Assembly (NCBI GenBank): GCA_031550125.1
Contig: JAVBOW010000019.1
Coordinates: 62,001 to 126,000 of the forward strand
Direction: 5' to 3'
Origin: JAVBOW01 sp031550125
GTDB taxonomy: Bacteria; Bacteroidota; Bacteroidia; Bacteroidales; Rikenellaceae
DNA length: 64,000 nt
Part shown: positions 53,673-62,043 of the stretch, piece by piece
Layout of the letters: every line of letters begins with the position of its first letter
How positions within the stretch are numbered: the stretch's first letter is position 1
Position numbers and translations under genes: made by a program
Notes under the pieces: generated by a model
The model's input: only the letters and a program-made list of their open reading frames with translations
What the model was told of the DNA's origin: nothing
The model's database searches: none

Positions 53673-54593
53673 TTAGTAGCTCAATATCTTATAGCACGAC
53701 AGCGTTTGCAGGCGCAGGATGGCCGCGTTGAGGAACGCGCGGGTTTGCTCGTACTCGGTTTCCGCGATGTTGTGCATGGACTTGTTACGGTTAAGTTCGC
53801 TCAAGTCTATACGGCCGTTGATCTGGTCGGCCTGGCTGAGGGAGTACTGTATCTTCGAAAGTTCGAAAGTCTCCGATTTGATACGGATCAGGCGCATCCA
53901 AAGCTCGGCGTCGGAATAGGCTTGCTCTATCTGCAACTGACGTTCGCGAAACCACTCCTCTCCGGCCTGGTATTGCTGGTCGGCAAGAAATTGCTGTTTG
54001 CGTACGCGGTTGCGCGTGTCCAGGATATCGTCCAGCGGCAGGTAGATGCTGGCGCCGACGAACCACCACGACTGCTCCACGTTATTATAGTTGTAATAAT
54101 AAGTGGGACCCGTCTGGAACGTACCGTTCGACGTCGTTTCGCCGTTATAGATGTTGTAACCGTACTGGTACTGCGCGTTGAGCTTTATACTGTTCATCCA
54201 GCGGCGTTTGGCGCTCTTGGCGTCGCACATGGCCGCGGCTGCGCCGCTCTCGTAGTACCTTATCTGGTTGGCGTTCTCCCTGGCGCTCTCTATAAGCGTC
54301 GTCAGAGGCGGAAGTTTGACATTCTCGATGTCCATTATGGCCTGCTGGTTGGCGGCCGACTGCATGAGCTGTTGCTGGACTTCCTCATACATGCCTGCCA
54401 CGCCGGCGCTTACCTGTCCGGGCTGCTGCCCCGTTTGTCCGGAGCCGCTCTGCCCCGAGCCGGCCGGTTGTTGGGCGGATTGCAGGGCGCTTAACCCGGC
54501 AGGCACCGAGAGGTGCTTTATCTGCACGGGCCTCTGCCCCCAAGCCAAAAGCGCGGGAAGCAGGCACCAGATTGACAACAAAATCTTCTTCAT
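53673..54593 (-). CDS. Short TolC-family outer membrane protein
   Basis: 306 residues. Signal peptide MKKILLSIWCLLPALLAWG before Q. A low-complexity Q/G/S region (about 38-60) precedes two helical segments; LEQSWWFVGASIYLPL-like and RKQQFLADQQYQAG belong to the TolC-type helices. The length is about two thirds of a standard TolC (430-490) and only one helical repeat is convincing. It is encoded between the sugar transferase and the Wzc-like gene, where other loci have the SLBB exporter, so it may be the exporter partner here; inference. Gaps of 33 and 21 bases suggest one operon. Confidence 0.83.
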   Translation of the reverse strand: MKKILLSIWCLLPALLAWGQRPVQIKHLSVPAGLSALQSAQQPAGSGQSGSGQTGQQPGQVSAGVAGMYEEVQQQLMQSAANQQAIMDIENVKLPPLTTLIESARENANQIRYYESGAAAAMCDAKSAKRRWMNSIKLNAQYQYGYNIYNGETTSNGTFQTGPTYYYNYNNVEQSWWFVGASIYLPLDDILDTRNRVRKQQFLADQQYQAGEEWFRERQLQIEQAYSDAELWMRLIRIKSETFELSKIQYSLSQADQINGRIDLSELNRNKSMHNIAETEYEQTRAFLNAAILRLQTLSCYKILSY

Positions 54594-54626
54594 ATTACAA
54601 AAAATACGTTTAGCCGGTTTTTAAAA

Positions 54627-55784
54627 TTACACGTTCTCCTTCTGAATAAATGCTGTGAAAGTTTTGAAAATTATAGTAATATCCATCCAAAACGAAAAGT
54701 TTTTGGCATAGGTGATATCCAACATCTTGCGCTCCTCGGCAGAGAGTTTGCCGGCCGACCCGCGCTTCTCCACCTGCCACAGGCCGGTAAGGCCGGCGGG
54801 GGCCATGAAGCGGTCCACGTAATCGTCGCTCGTAAGAAGCTCGGCCTCGTAAAGAGGCAGCGGACGGTTGCCGACTATGGACATATCGCCCTTAAGCACA
54901 TTTATGAGCTGCGGAAGTTCGTCGATACTGAATTTACGTATTATGCGGCCGGTTTTGGTTATCCGCGGATCGTTCTCCAACTTAACGAAACTGTTCTCCT
55001 GCTTGTCTTTCTGCTCCTTTATGAAATCTTCCTCTCCTATCACGAAATCGTCCGAAAAGAGCATATTCTCGCCGAAAGCCTGATAGAAAGCGTCGTTCTT
55101 TATCGGGAACACCTTGGCCTCCTCGCGTATCTGCTGGTACTGGTTAAGCGAAGCGAATTCTTTGAGTTTGGTGTCGGAATCGAGGTACATGGAGCGGAAC
55201 TTCATGAAACCGAACACTTTATAATTACTACCCACCCTTTTCGACTGGTAAATCGCCGGGCCTTTGCTCTCCAGCTTTATGGCCAGATAGGTAACCACCA
55301 TCACCGGCAGAAGGACCATGAAAGCAAGCGAGGCGAATACTATATCGAATGTGCGCTTCCACAAAGGCAGCCGGAACATGACTATCTCCTTTTTGCTCTG
55401 TTTTCCAGCGTTGCGTATCTGTTCCTGATGGCGTTCAAGGAAACGCTCGGAGCGCTCCCATTGCTGCTCGGTGGCGTCGGGGGCAATGACGTTGTTTATG
55501 CCGTTCTTAAGGTATTGGATACCCTCCTCGGACGACATCGGATCGGATATAAGCACAAAATAAGCCTTCCCGAAAACCCCTCTGAGGAGTTTGATGGTAG
55601 GCAGGTCAGTGCGGAAACTCCTCTTCTCAAGCAGCACCACCACAGAATCCTTCTCTTCGGATGCTATCTCGGTGGCTTCCCTGGCGGTCGAAACGACCTT
55701 CATGCCGTCGCCTATAAGGGAGGTGAACCTGGATATGTAATCCGGATTCGATCCAACGTAAATATATACAGGTGCGAACTCCAA
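54627..55784 (-). CDS. Undecaprenyl-phosphate sugar phosphotransferase with N-terminal pseudo-receiver
   Basis: 385 residues, TTG start two bases after the stop of the receiver gene; the start is chosen because beta-strand 1 of the receiver-like domain begins there (VYIYVGSN). Residues 1-115 have the receiver fold order but E53 replaces the phospho-acceptor Asp (VVLLEKR) and the conserved Lys is replaced (NNVIAPDAT). A linker follows, then the PglC/WbaP-type catalytic domain: helix KRTFDIVFASLAFMVLLPV, SKRVG, FMKFRSM, FSIDELPQLINVLKGDMSI, NRPLPLYEAE and GLTGLWQV. The enzyme starts the repeat unit on undecaprenyl phosphate. Confidence 0.9.
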   Translation of the reverse strand: MEFAPVYIYVGSNPDYISRFTSLIGDGMKVVSTAREATEIASEEKDSVVVLLEKRSFRTDLPTIKLLRGVFGKAYFVLISDPMSSEEGIQYLKNGINNVIAPDATEQQWERSERFLERHQEQIRNAGKQSKKEIVMFRLPLWKRTFDIVFASLAFMVLLPVMVVTYLAIKLESKGPAIYQSKRVGSNYKVFGFMKFRSMYLDSDTKLKEFASLNQYQQIREEAKVFPIKNDAFYQAFGENMLFSDDFVIGEEDFIKEQKDKQENSFVKLENDPRITKTGRIIRKFSIDELPQLINVLKGDMSIVGNRPLPLYEAELLTSDDYVDRFMAPAGLTGLWQVEKRGSAGKLSAEERKMLDITYAKNFSFWMDITIIFKTFTAFIQKENV

Positions 55785-55786
55785 CT

Positions 55787-56152
55787 CTATTGCAATATCT
55801 TTTTAATCCTGACTTTCAATTCCATAGGATTGAAAGGCTTGATGATGAAATCGTCTGCGCCCTCCCTTAGCAGCCTTATCCTCTCGGAGGTACTTTCCTC
55901 GCTCGACAGCATTATTACCGGAATGGATTTAAACAACTCGTTGCTCTTTATATATTCGAGAAATTCGTCGCCGCGCATCTCGGGCATTTTTATATCGGAA
56001 ATTATAAGGTCCGGAATATTGCCCTCCTGCAACCATACTATCCCTTTTATAGGATTTTCAAGCCAAACTATTTCATACTCCGACGAGAGGTAAATAGATA
56101 TAATTTGGGCTATAGATTGCTTGTCGTCGAGAATAAGTATTTTCTTCTTCAT
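55787..56152 (-). CDS. Stand-alone response regulator receiver
   Basis: 121 residues, one receiver domain: D9-D10, phospho-acceptor D53 (IISDIKMP), S83 in the T/S position and K105 (FIIKPF). There is no output domain. It is the first gene of the second glycan operon and lies two bases before the sugar transferase with its pseudo-receiver, so it may control that enzyme by protein contact. Which kinase phosphorylates it is not known; none is encoded nearby. Promoter directly upstream. Confidence 0.92.
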   Translation of the reverse strand: MKKKILILDDKQSIAQIISIYLSSEYEIVWLENPIKGIVWLQEGNIPDLIISDIKMPEMRGDEFLEYIKSNELFKSIPVIMLSSEESTSERIRLLREGADDFIIKPFNPMELKVRIKKILQ

Positions 56153-56457
56153 TCCTTACCCTATATTTTCTATATAATCTTAATACTTAGTGTGTTTGAG
56201 TTACGTAAATCACATTTAGGGACACCTCTGTATTTTCGCAAAGGTATATATTTTTTTCTATTCGCAAACATTTTCATAATAATTACATCACATTAAAATC
56301 CAGTGCCGGAACACCGGATTCGGTTTGGGAGGCTCCCGCGCGGCGTTCCGCACAATGGAGTGCGCATGCGATTTTATTAAAAAAACGTGGATAGCGCCGG
56401 GCCGGAACGGCAACCGGAAGCAATACTGTCTGTTCTGCAGGCGACCTCAGCCCGGCG
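56153..56457. other. Intergenic region between the second glycan operon and relA
   Basis: 305 bases without a gene. The left part is AT-rich and holds the promoter and a leader of about 80 bases for the receiver gene. The right part is GC-rich, with CCGG-rich inverted repeats (near 56398-56416) and an A-run at 56380-56386 that would serve as a U-run for minus-strand transcripts from relA, so a relA terminator is possible there but not well formed. Confidence 0.5.
56239..56268 (-). promoter_or_regulatory. Promoter of the second glycan operon
   Basis: On the minus strand TTTG (56265-56268), an 18-base spacer and TACCTTTG (56239-56246). Transcription would begin near 56233, giving a leader of about 80 bases before the receiver gene. 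Confidence 0.7.
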
Positions 56458-58650
56458 TTATTTATTAAGCCGGTATGCCTTTTGGACTCCCTTTATACGC
56501 ATAATGCGGTGGATAAGGGTATTAACCATGCCTGTGCCAGTCACCTCGACGTTTATTACGCCTTGCAGCGAACCTTTGGCGGAACTTATGTTCATCGAGC
56601 GGATACCCAGTTTGAGTTCGTTGTTGATCACGTCGGTTATGCGGTTTATCATACCTGTGGCATCGTCGGCCGTCACATGGACGGAGGCGAGGAAGCCTGC
56701 GGCTCCCGACGAGTTGCGCCAGCGTGCGGCAAGCACGCGGTAGGGATACTGCTCCCTGAGGCGTCGGGCGTTGGGGCAGTCGTCGCGGTGGATCGTGACT
56801 CCGGAGTTGATGGTTATGAAACCGAAGACCCTGTCGCCGAAAATAGGATTGCAGCAACGCGCCAGTTTGTATTCGAGTCCGCTCATACCCTCCTCTATCA
56901 CCATAGCGTCGCCATCGTCCTCCCTCGCTTTCGGCGTCGCGGCGCGCGGGGCGGCCGTCTCGGGGGCGGCATGGTCGCGCAGCAGGGCTTCCTTTATCTG
57001 GGCCAAGGCTATCTCCCCTGCGGATATGCGCGAATAGAGCTCCGTGCCTGTCTTGCACTTGAAATGTTTGCACAGCGCGGTCACGGCGTCGTCCATGGCT
57101 ATGGACAGCTTCCAGTTCTTGAGTTTGCGCTCAAGCTCCTCGCGGCCCAGGCTGGCCGTACGGGCCTGCTGCTCGCGCATATAGGCTCGTATTTTACTGC
57201 GGGCCTTGCCCGTGACCACTATCGAGAGCCAGTCGGCCTTGGGACGTTGGCTTTTGGACGTTATTATCTCGACTATGTCGCCGTTGCGCAGCGGCTCCTT
57301 TATCGGGACATTACGGCCGTTGATACGCCCGCCGGTACACGAAGCGCCCAGGGAAGTGTGTATGTCGAAGGCGAAATCGAGTACCGTCGCGCCGTCGGGC
57401 AATTTACGCAAATCGCCTTCGGGAGTGAATACGAAGATCTCCCTGGACGATATACGCGAGTCGAAATGTTGCGCTATCTGGCTGGCGTCGGTGGTCTCCA
57501 TCATTTCGCGCAGGCGCGAAAGCCACTCCTCGGCCCCCATACCGCCCTGGTTGACGCCCTTGTAGCGCCAGTGGGCGGCTATGCCTCGCTCGGCCACGGC
57601 GTCCATGCGGTCGGTTCGTATCTGTATCTCCACCCAATGGCCGTCTTTGGTCACCACGGTGGCGTGCAGCGACTCGTAGCCGTTCGACTTGGGGATGGAT
57701 ATCCAGTCGCGCATACGGTCGGGGTTGGGAGTGTAAAAATCAGTCACTATGGAATAGACCGCCCAGCACATCTGCTTCTCCTGCTCGCGCGCGGCGCCGT
57801 CGATGATTATCCTGAGGGCGAATATATCGAAGACCTCCTCGAAAGACACTCCCGTGCGGCGCATTTTGGTCCATATCGAAAAGATCGATTTGGTGCGGCT
57901 CTTTATGTGATATTTTATCCCCGCGGCGCGCAGCTTCTCCTCCACCGGGGCGAGGAAGCGGCCGATGAATTTCTCGCGCTCAACGGAGGTGTCCTCCAGC
58001 TTGCGTTTTATATGCATGTAGTCGGCCGGCTCGAGATAGCTCAGCGCAATATCCTCCAGTTCGCTCTTTATGGAGTAAAGGCCCAACTTGTGGGCTATCT
58101 GGGCATAGAGATGGAGGCTTTCCCACGATTTGGCGCGGCGCTTCTCTTCGGGAAACATGGCCAGCGAACGCATGACCTCGAGGCGGTCGGCCAGCTTTAT
58201 AAGGATCACGCGCGGATCGGACGAGTAGGAGACAATAAGGTCGCGGAAGTTGTCGGCCTGGGCGTCGGACTGCTTGGGATGGACCTCGGATATGTTGCAC
58301 AGCCCGCGCAGGATACCTGCGCACTGGACGCCGAATTGTTCGCCCGCCTCCTCCACGGTCATCATCCCCAGGCGCACAACGTCGTGCAGCAGCGTGGATA
58401 TGGTGGAGTTGCGGCCCAGGCCTATTTCGCCGACAACTATGCGGGCCACTCCCACCGAGTGGGAGAAAAGGTCGCTGCCGTCCCAGCGTTTCATGCCCGC
58501 AAGGCTGTTTTCAGCCAGTTCCATGGCTCGTATGACGGCCTGCCTGCCGTCGGAGTCGAAATACTCTTCGAGCAGGGCGCGAAAATCGCCGTATTTCGCC
58601 GGGGCTATTATATCCATCTCATTCGTGGCATTCACCGCAAAAATACTCAT
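56458..58650 (-). CDS. relA: RelA/SpoT-family (p)ppGpp synthetase
   Basis: 730 residues with the long-RSH order: HD hydrolase domain (about 40-200), synthetase (about 230-370; RTKSIFSIWTKMRRTG, DWISIPKSNGYESLHATVV, VEIQIRTDRMDAVAERGIAAHW), TGS (EIFVFTPEGDLRKLPDGATV) and a C-terminal ACT domain. In the HD domain H64, H89 and D90 remain but the E-D pair after HDV(V/I) is R93-L94 and DRLHN is DRLEV (155-159). These changes make hydrolysis doubtful, so synthetase activity is the likelier role. Start at ATG 58650; the glycosyltransferase gene ends 71 bases upstream. Confidence 0.9.
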   Translation of the reverse strand: MSIFAVNATNEMDIIAPAKYGDFRALLEEYFDSDGRQAVIRAMELAENSLAGMKRWDGSDLFSHSVGVARIVVGEIGLGRNSTISTLLHDVVRLGMMTVEEAGEQFGVQCAGILRGLCNISEVHPKQSDAQADNFRDLIVSYSSDPRVILIKLADRLEVMRSLAMFPEEKRRAKSWESLHLYAQIAHKLGLYSIKSELEDIALSYLEPADYMHIKRKLEDTSVEREKFIGRFLAPVEEKLRAAGIKYHIKSRTKSIFSIWTKMRRTGVSFEEVFDIFALRIIIDGAAREQEKQMCWAVYSIVTDFYTPNPDRMRDWISIPKSNGYESLHATVVTKDGHWVEIQIRTDRMDAVAERGIAAHWRYKGVNQGGMGAEEWLSRLREMMETTDASQIAQHFDSRISSREIFVFTPEGDLRKLPDGATVLDFAFDIHTSLGASCTGGRINGRNVPIKEPLRNGDIVEIITSKSQRPKADWLSIVVTGKARSKIRAYMREQQARTASLGREELERKLKNWKLSIAMDDAVTALCKHFKCKTGTELYSRISAGEIALAQIKEALLRDHAAPETAAPRAATPKAREDDGDAMVIEEGMSGLEYKLARCCNPIFGDRVFGFITINSGVTIHRDDCPNARRLREQYPYRVLAARWRNSSGAAGFLASVHVTADDATGMINRITDVINNELKLGIRSMNISSAKGSLQGVINVEVTGTGMVNTLIHRIMRIKGVQKAYRLNK

Positions 58651-58721
58651 TTTTTATCATTACAAGAAACAGAAGGGACGGCAGGCGTCGCAGGCCGGCC
58701 CATACCGCATAAAAAAGGCGG

Positions 58722-59903
58722 TCACGTCACCTGATAATTTTCCTCGGCGCCAGGTATGTTGTCGCTATAAGACATAGCTATATAGAGCCTCTCTACGCAT
58801 CTGCGCCATGTAAGGGAATTTGCGAAATCCCGGCGGCGGGTAATCCGGCGTTCGTCGCGGCCCTGCGCGAGGGCCAGGCCCGTCAGGCGGACGAAATGCG
58901 CCTCGTCGCCGGCCATCATGACATATGACAGGAAAGTGAACATGGAGGGTCCCGCAAAAGCCACCACAGCCTTACCCAAAGCCAGGCAACGGGCGACGAA
59001 TTGCAATTGCATGCGCGAAGCCTGGCCGTAGTACGGAGCAAGGCAGACGTCGCAACCGGCTATCAGGGCAATCATCTCGCGCGCATCTCCGTACCCGGCG
59101 AAGACCACATTGCCGCGCATGGACAGCGACGGGGCGTCGCCGGGCAGGCACTCCGCCATCAGCAGCGTACAGTGGCCGAAGGCGTCGGCCACCGAGCAAA
59201 GCAGAGGCTCGGGAATGGCTTCGCCGCGGCTCCCGGGCGAGAAACATATGACCGGACGATGAGGAAAGGCGGCGTCGGCGGGCCGGTCGTCGGCGGAGAG
59301 ATAGTCGTCAAGGTCGAAACCCACACCTATATTATAGGTATCTATATTGTGCCGGCGGGCCTGGTCGGCCGTACAGTCGTCGGATGTGACGACCACATCG
59401 GCGGCCGCCTCCATACGCGCCTCGAGAAACGGAGAGACGGTCTCGTCGCAGCGAACGGTCAACTCCGGATGCGTATAATATACCGTCATGGGCGGATTTA
59501 TGGTGCGGGTGAGGTAAAAACTCCTTAGTGGATGGTTTTCGCACAAAAGGTAAAAGCCCCCTCCGCAAAGGTGCGAAACCACCCGCCCGACCATACGGCA
59601 GCCGGAAAGATAGCCGGGCATATTGGCCTCGTCGAAATCCCTTTCCGAAACTTTTTGCGGCGAGACATGGGGCAGAATTATCGCCCCCGTTTCAAGAACG
59701 TCGATAGAGGACGACACGTGCTGGAGAGCCTGCCCGCGCCCGGGCGAACGACCCGCCGCCAAAGCTCCGGGATAAAGGGGAGGGGCGACGTAAAGCACCC
59801 TGTTGGCGCGGGAGATCTCGACAGCCAGGAACTGGGCGTTGCACGGGTTGTCGTCGCTCCACGCGCGCGATCCGGCTATGACGAAAAATTTACCGTTTAT
59901 CAT
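58722..59903 (-). CDS. Glycosyltransferase (GT-B, TuaH-like)
   Basis: 393 residues from the ATG at 59903 (MINGKFFVIAGSRAW); a TTG ten codons upstream gives a longer form without family support. The N-terminus VIAGSRAWSDDNPCNAQ is typical of a group of capsule-type GT-B enzymes including TuaH-like proteins; the donor domain has VICFSPGSRGEA and CDVCLAPYYGQASRMQLQFVARCLALGKAVVAF-type organisation. No signal peptide or helix. It lies outside the two glycan loci, divergent from the FKBP genes and upstream of relA. Donor and polymer unknown. Confidence 0.8.
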   Translation of the reverse strand: MINGKFFVIAGSRAWSDDNPCNAQFLAVEISRANRVLYVAPPLYPGALAAGRSPGRGQALQHVSSSIDVLETGAIILPHVSPQKVSERDFDEANMPGYLSGCRMVGRVVSHLCGGGFYLLCENHPLRSFYLTRTINPPMTVYYTHPELTVRCDETVSPFLEARMEAAADVVVTSDDCTADQARRHNIDTYNIGVGFDLDDYLSADDRPADAAFPHRPVICFSPGSRGEAIPEPLLCSVADAFGHCTLLMAECLPGDAPSLSMRGNVVFAGYGDAREMIALIAGCDVCLAPYYGQASRMQLQFVARCLALGKAVVAFAGPSMFTFLSYVMMAGDEAHFVRLTGLALAQGRDERRITRRRDFANSLTWRRCVERLYIAMSYSDNIPGAEENYQVT

Positions 59904-59964
59904 CCGATGTCTCTTTACTATCTGCGTCTCCAATAACCGTGCAAAACACCGCGGGAAGAGTTAT

Positions 59965-59995
59965 TTTGCAGAACCGTAAAAAATATATAAATTTG
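59965..59995 (+). promoter_or_regulatory. Promoter of the FKBP lipoprotein operon
   Basis: TTTG at 59965-59968, 19-base spacer, TAAATTTG at 59988-59995: a full match to the Bacteroidota pattern. Transcription would start near 60002, about 20 bases before the ATG. Confidence 0.75.
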
Positions 59996-60021
59996 CGGAT
60001 TGAACCTCCGCATCGACGCCA

Positions 60022-60558
60022 ATGAAGTTTTTGAGGATACTGCCTGCCGCCATATTATTCCTCCTGCCATCGTGCGGGACGGACCAGGAGGCCGTGTCCG
60101 CCCAGGAGGATAAAATAACTTCATGGCTGCAAAGCAAAAGGATAATCGACTACACCGTCTCGGGCGGCCTGTATAAATACGTCCCGAACAGCGGACGCTC
60201 GTCCTACCATACCGACGCCGAGGCGGCCGACGGCGATTCGGTATATTACCGTTTCGAGGCGCACATTTTCGCTTCGGCCCCCGGCGAGTTGTATTACACC
60301 AACAAACCGGCCATTATAAACTCCAATCCCACAATAAATACCACATACTGGCCGTTAGACCGCCTGGGAGCCAAGGTCGGCTCGACAAAGATGATCGACG
60401 GGCTGCGGCGCGGATTGCCCGGATGCCGACAAGGCGATTCGGTGGTGATGGTGATGACCTCCGACGCCGCATACGGCTCCGACGACGTGGGCGTGGTGCC
60501 GCGCAACTCGGCCATAATCATGATGCTGGACATAGTAAGCGTAATAAAACAACCTTAA
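60022..60558 (+). CDS. FKBP-type peptidyl-prolyl isomerase lipoprotein
   Basis: 178 residues. Signal peptide with lipobox LPSC (Cys18). Residues about 80-175 are an FKBP domain: MIDGLRRGLPGCRQGDSVVM and the YGS-x7-VVPRNSAIIMMLDIVSV strand near the end, as in other FkpA/Mip-like proteins. It probably speeds proline isomerisation in the periplasm. The start has a complete promoter 27 bases upstream. The next gene follows after 2 bases and encodes a related protein. Confidence 0.88.
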   Translation: MKFLRILPAAILFLLPSCGTDQEAVSAQEDKITSWLQSKRIIDYTVSGGLYKYVPNSGRSSYHTDAEAADGDSVYYRFEAHIFASAPGELYYTNKPAIINSNPTINTTYWPLDRLGAKVGSTKMIDGLRRGLPGCRQGDSVVMVMTSDAAYGSDDVGVVPRNSAIIMMLDIVSVIKQP

Positions 60559-60560
60559 AG

Positions 60561-61634
60561 ATGAAAATAAGCCCCCGTGCGCTCGCCATAGCCGCGTCGA
60601 TACTGCTCTGCTCGTGTGCTAAAAATTTCTCGGCCGATTACGCCGCCGCCGAGCAGGAGGCGCTGGACGCCTGGGTGGAAAGCCTCGGCGACCAATCGAT
60701 AGAAAGGATGCCGAGCGGGATATGGGTAAAGATGCTCTCCCCGGTGAATGGCGAGGCTCCCTTGCTCGAAGAGAACGACTGGGCCGACATAACGTACATG
60801 GGTTATCTGCTGCCCGCCTTACCCGATCCAGCCGCCAAAGGGAGCGTGTTCGTCACGCGCGACAGCCTGACGGCCGCCTATCAGGGGTCCACCGGCCTCT
60901 ATCGCACACATTACGGCACACAAAAGGTTTGGGTGTCGCCAAAGGGAAGCGAGATAACGCAGGCCATGTTCGAGGCCCTGATGATGATAAAGGAGGGCGA
61001 AACAATACGCGTCTACACCACTTCGAGGCTAATGTTCGGCTCCTCGCCGTCGAATTACAGCTACGGCTACCAGGGGCAAATGGTGCTGCCCGCCAATAAA
61101 CCGTGCTACCTGGATATAACCCTCAACAAGGTGATACACGACGTGCAGCAGGATGAGGACGACCAGGTCGACGCCTTCGCGCAGCAATGCCTCAACTTCA
61201 CATCCGCCGACCTGTTGAAGGATAACTTCTACCTGCGCCGCTACCCCGAAAACATCGATGCGGACAGCATATCGAAGGACTCCACGGTAAAAATATGGTA
61301 CGTAGGCCGCATGTTGGACGGATTCGTCTTCGGCACCAACATCGACTCGATAGCCCTGCGCGTATGGGCCGACACGACTACCAACACAGTACTCACCTAC
61401 ACCCCTAAAGAGGGGGGCATGATACAGGCGTTCTACGACGCCGTCATCACGATGACCTACGATTCGTGGGGGAAAATGGTCTTCACGTCGCCCTACGGCT
61501 ACGGCTACAACGGACTCTACCCGCAGGGCGCGTCCGTAACCCCGGCCGACTACGGCACGCAGATAGACCCATTCACGCCGCTGTTCTTCGAATTCTACAT
61601 ACCGTCCAACAAAACCGCCGAGCCGACGGATTAG
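60561..61634 (+). CDS. Lipoprotein with two FKBP-like domains
   Basis: 357 residues from the ATG at 60561, two bases after the upstream stop. Lipobox LCSC (Cys19). The first domain (about 60-190) has the G-x-EITQAMFEALMMIKEGETI pattern and MVLPANKPCYLDITLNKV; the second (about 225-345) has GGMIQAFYDAVITMTYDSWG and the FTPLFFEFYIP end strand. Both look like FKBP-type folds, but the active-site aromatic pattern is not fully kept, so isomerase activity of the second domain is uncertain. Possibly a chaperone for outer membrane proteins; inference. Confidence 0.83.
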   Translation: MKISPRALAIAASILLCSCAKNFSADYAAAEQEALDAWVESLGDQSIERMPSGIWVKMLSPVNGEAPLLEENDWADITYMGYLLPALPDPAAKGSVFVTRDSLTAAYQGSTGLYRTHYGTQKVWVSPKGSEITQAMFEALMMIKEGETIRVYTTSRLMFGSSPSNYSYGYQGQMVLPANKPCYLDITLNKVIHDVQQDEDDQVDAFAQQCLNFTSADLLKDNFYLRRYPENIDADSISKDSTVKIWYVGRMLDGFVFGTNIDSIALRVWADTTTNTVLTYTPKEGGMIQAFYDAVITMTYDSWGKMVFTSPYGYGYNGLYPQGASVTPADYGTQIDPFTPLFFEFYIPSNKTAEPTD

Positions 61635-62043
61635 ACGCCGGGGCATACCCAACCGCACCGGAATCGCCGTTGCGAGGCGTACCGCCTCATTGACTCTTCC
61701 GGCGGCAAACATGTTTTTCAGACCGACGCCTTTTTCGGCCCGGTTATTGCGTCCCGATCGGATTCGGACGAGGATCGACGGATCGACACGAAAAACAGGT
61801 TGGCGTTAAGGTGCGGGGCACAAGAAAAAGCCGCCCCTTACGGTAACTACGCCGTGCATAGCGTGCGTCAGGTTTCGATTATCGTTTGAGTTTCAAATCC
61901 TCACAGGCTAAAGTCCGTGAGGATTTGAAAGGATAAGTGAAAGATGATGCGCGATACGCGCATCCAACAGATAATCGAGACCGACCCTAAGTACGCGCGC
62001 ATCGGACATAACGGTTCCGGAGCCTCCAATAAACATTTTCCAT
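61635..62043. other. Intergenic region with two strong hairpins
   Basis: 409 bases without a convincing gene on either strand. A perfect 14-bp inverted repeat lies at 61891-61904 and 61917-61930 (TTTCAAATCCTCAC and its complement, 12-base loop) with no U-run after it, and a perfect 8-bp palindromic hairpin GATGCGCG-ATA-CGCGCATC lies at 61946-61964. A further CGCGCGCATC copy occurs near 61995. They may be part of a leader of the PerM gene or a small RNA. No promoter of the standard type was found. Confidence 0.45.

Noticed and set aside
56482..58734. Plus-strand frame of 750 codons over relA
   Set aside because: Complement of relA with biased residues (H, Y, G, R); relA itself is certain.
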